Part shown: positions 61,455 through 64,000 of the stretch, piece after piece
Layout of the letters: each line of letters starts with the position of its first letter
How positions within the stretch are numbered: position 1 is the first letter of the stretch
DNA from: Mortierella sp. BCC40632
Lineage: Eukaryota; Mortierellomycota; Mortierellomycetes; Mortierellales; Mortierellaceae
Length of the DNA stretch: 64,000 bases
Reading direction: 5' to 3'
Assembly: GCA_011634665.1 (NCBI GenBank)
Contig: WAEK01000023.1
Span: forward strand, 496,001 to 560,000
Position numbers and translations under genes: made by a program
Notes under the pieces: generated by a model
The model's input: the letters and a program-made list of their open reading frames with translations, nothing else
What the model was told of the DNA's origin: nothing
Database searches by the model: none

Positions 61455-63373
61455 GGACACTTTCCTTCGTCGGACAGAAAAAAAAAAAAAAAAAAAAAGA
61501 AAAGAAAAAGAAAAAAATTGCGTAGTGGAGCAATTGAATTGTCCCAGTTCACTGCTGACTTGAAAGAGAGAAAGACAAGAGAGAGAGAGGGAGAGAGAGA
61601 GAGGGAGGGAGAGAGAAAGAGCTCTCTTGTACTCCATCTTGACGACGACCAAAAAGGTCGATGAAAAAAAAAAAGTCGATGGAGAAGAAGCGAGAGAAGG
61701 TCAATGTCCATAGCATAACCTTCGCCACAAGAGCGCATTTCTTTCTTTTCTTCTATCCTCTCGGTTATTATTGTTGGACGGACTGGACAAAACACCGGTC
61801 CTCGGCTCATCCGCTCGCGTTTGTCACACAGGGTGAAGGTTGCCTCGACCTTTTCCTTCTTCCTTTCCTTTTGCGTCTTACCCAATCTCTCTCTTCTTGC
61901 TTTTCTCCTCTTTCTCTCCCACTCTAGCCCTGCTACTCACCATTTGCCTTTAGATGCATGCACGCTCAACCTTCAGTCCTTGGTCTCTCTCTTTCTCTGC
62001 TCACTCGTACACACAGGTAGGCGCTCTTCTATTTCATTCACGCTCACTCTCTCTCTGTTCCAGAGCTGCATCCTCTCGCCCCCATTACTCCCAACTAACC
62101 AAGCGTTGAAGGAACCGCCCTCCCCTCCCCTACTCTCACTCCTCTTTGCTGCATAATTCTTTGTTAATCTTCCAGCAGTAGGGGTTCCTGAACTTCAATC
62201 TTTATCTGTTACACTACTCTTCTTTTTGTCCAACTCTCTCTCTCCCTCTCTCTCTCTCTCTCTTTTTTTTTTTCTTTCTTGCGCCCACTTTTTGGTCCAT
62301 TGCTCTTGATCCTCGGACACGCGCACACACACAGGTACGCACGCGTGTAATTTTCACTTTTTCTTTTGGCGCTCTCTGTCCCACTGTCGCCCTTTTGGTC
62401 CTCTTGAAAAAAAAAATCGTTCAGCGACAACTCTTACCCCAAAAGACCGCTCGCTGCATGGCCTCTGTTTCTGATTGATGAGTGCGTTTGAGTGTAAAAA
62501 AAGGGCCAAAAGGGACTTGTCTTGCTTCTCCAGATCTTCTCAAGGGACCTTGGCTCTCTGGGGGAGGGGGAGCGAGGCGGAGGAAGAGGAGCGGTGGGGC
62601 AGCGCACAGTGCCCGATCAGACAATTACCGCTGGGCCACACTTGCGTTTCCGCGCTCTGCCCAACTGCCCCGTTCACCACTTTTCATTACCGCCCCTCGC
62701 TCACTCGTCCGCTCGCTCATTCATCTCTCCCTCTCTCTTTCTCCCTTTCTCGCTCTCACTCTCTTTCTCGTTCCCTTTCAAACACACACACACACACATC
62801 TCTCGTATCTCTTCATTAATAAAACTCTATCATTGAACGCGGTTGTGAACAAAGGGGGGACCCTCTTTTATGGGTACCGCTGGAGACAAATATATTAACA
62901 AAGGTTAAGTTATGTGTTGTGGTCTGGTGGTTTGAATGAGAGAGAAGAGGCGTAAGAGGAAGAGAGAAATCAAGAGTGAGCTACTTTTTTTTTTTTTTTT
63001 TTTTTTTTTATTTTTTTTTTTCTTCCTTTTTCATTCATTCGTTTTCATAGTCCTTGATTGACTAGAGGTGCCTCCAAAAAAAAAGCCTTGGCTTTTTTTT
63101 CCTTTCTCTCCTATCAGGTTTTAACAGTGAATCTTTGTCTAGCAGTTCTTCCTCTGGAAAAGGCTCAAGTTGAGTGGAGACGCCTCCTCTTTTCTCTTTC
63201 TGACCAAAAAAAAAAAAAAAAAAAGAGCGAATCTTATTGACTCAATCGGGGAACATGGGAGGCGAAGAGTGGAGAGGAAAGTTAGTCAGCTTTGAGTGGA
63301 GGGGAAAAAAAGAAAAAGAAAAGAAACCATCCGACACTGACGACAAATGTATTTCGACATTAGAAAAACAACT

Positions 63374-63408
<35 letters not shown>

Positions 63409-63470
63409 AATAAAAATTGAAAACAAAACCTTGATCCCATCTTTACATTGTCCCTAGAGTTCATAGTCGG

Positions 63471-63851
63471 ATGGATTGGAGCGCGGACAAAAATCTCAGC
63501 GCAAGGGAGAGAGGCGTGCACAAGGTGATGTCTTCCTCCTTTGGTTACACTTCATCGATAACGACTTCTTGGCGACGAACGTGGGAAGGGCGACGACGGG
63601 GAGAGGGAGGAGGGAGAAGCGCGTGCGAGTCGAACTTCCCTTCCTCTCTCCTTTCCTCATCCCTTTCCGTCTTCCCCATCCTCCATCCTTCCCCCTCCCC
63701 CCTTCTTTTTCCACTCTTCTTATCATCAGTTCTCTTTCTCTCATAAAGTCCTTTCCTCTCCATCTCCCCAAAGGTCTATGTCCTGTTTGTGTAGTTCTTT
63801 GTTGTCATTCATTCTTAATACATTTGGCTCTCAAAAGAGTTTTACCTCTGA

Positions 63852-63889
<38 letters not shown>

Positions 63890-64000
63890 CTATCAGGGCC
63901 ACTATCCTTTTGAGGTGTCAAACTCGGGTAGAATTCTCCCGCTCAGCTCAATCTCTAGAGTTTTTTTTCGGCAGGTGATTGGTACGTGACCGAAGGTTGT
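63471..64000 (+). CDS. possible 5' exons of a gene cut by the window edge
   Basis: Model: exon 63471-63524 (MDWSADKNLSARERGVHK, donor GTGATG), exon 63897-63927 after a T35 tract and CTATCAG (GHYPFEVSNSG), a 47-base GT-AG intron, then an exon from 63975 to the edge (GDWYVTEGC). Phases 0 and 1 match. The short peptides look protein-like and the T run before the acceptor is seen in other introns here. The opposite strand is also open at 63903-64000, so the strand is not certain. Confidence 0.3.

Larger units (their letters stand above)
47801..63470. other. gene-poor, microsatellite-rich region, about 15.7 kb
   Basis: No gene with conserved domains or a consistent multi-exon model was found. The sequence is a mosaic of GA/CT tracts (48060-48150, 48790-48840, 50690-50720, 50865-50935, 51335-51385, 61575-61620), A or T runs (47990-48016, 49546-49564, 50451-50464, 55767-55796, 61480-61499), CA tracts and ordinary mixed sequence. 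Three weak candidates are listed separately (50961-51720, 55586-55759, 61260-61454). It may be the extended regulatory region of the 47442 gene, or hold non-coding RNA or small-exon genes that cannot be resolved by eye. Confidence 0.5.

Overview
The window is nuclear DNA of a filamentous fungus. Most conserved genes are split by short GT-AG introns, several introns and spacers carry A or T runs of 20-40 bases, gene leaders are CT-rich, and spacers are full of GA/CT and CA microsatellites. This style, and the conserved proteins, suggest an early-diverging lineage (Mucoromycota sensu lato, most likely Mortierellomycotina). The placement is an inference from style and content, not from a phylogeny.

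Layout. 0-10.4 kb: two low-complexity orphan proteins (239-1705 +, 9187-10407 -), a four-exon orphan gene (2139-3858 -), and a complete-looking pogo/Tigger-type DNA transposon (4816-6958) inserted in a minus-strand open reading frame. 10.4-13 kb: non-coding, with a dense cluster of TGACA motifs. 13-26.2 kb: a housekeeping block with cytosolic-type aspartate aminotransferase, a MerT/HMA-like membrane protein, an MMTAG2-family protein with an SR-rich tail, elongation factor 1-beta, the mitochondrial import subunit Pam16, mitochondrial Hsp60 and a Rab6/Ypt6 GTPase. 26-42 kb: a secreted subtilisin-like protease, an NAPE-PLD-type metallo-hydrolase, a sphingoid-base-phosphate phosphatase, a small orphan and a TBC-domain protein. 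43-47.4 kb: a large putative DNA-binding regulator with two related Myb/trihelix-like modules. 47.4-63.4 kb: about 16 kb with no convincing gene, rich in microsatellites. The right edge may hold the 5' exons of another gene.

Functional links. Pam16 and Hsp60 are adjacent and both serve mitochondrial protein import and folding. NAPE-PLD and the sphingoid-base phosphatase are divergent neighbours (379 bp apart) and both act on membrane lipids. EF1-beta/MMTAG2 and Hsp60/Rab6 are also divergent pairs with short shared promoters. Exon models for conserved genes were built by eye from splice motifs and phase. All close in frame except three: aspartate aminotransferase (one extra C near the stop), the TBC gene (one extra A) and Hsp60 (no GT donor at intron 2). 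All three lie in or beside short homopolymers, so consensus errors are as likely as real mutations.
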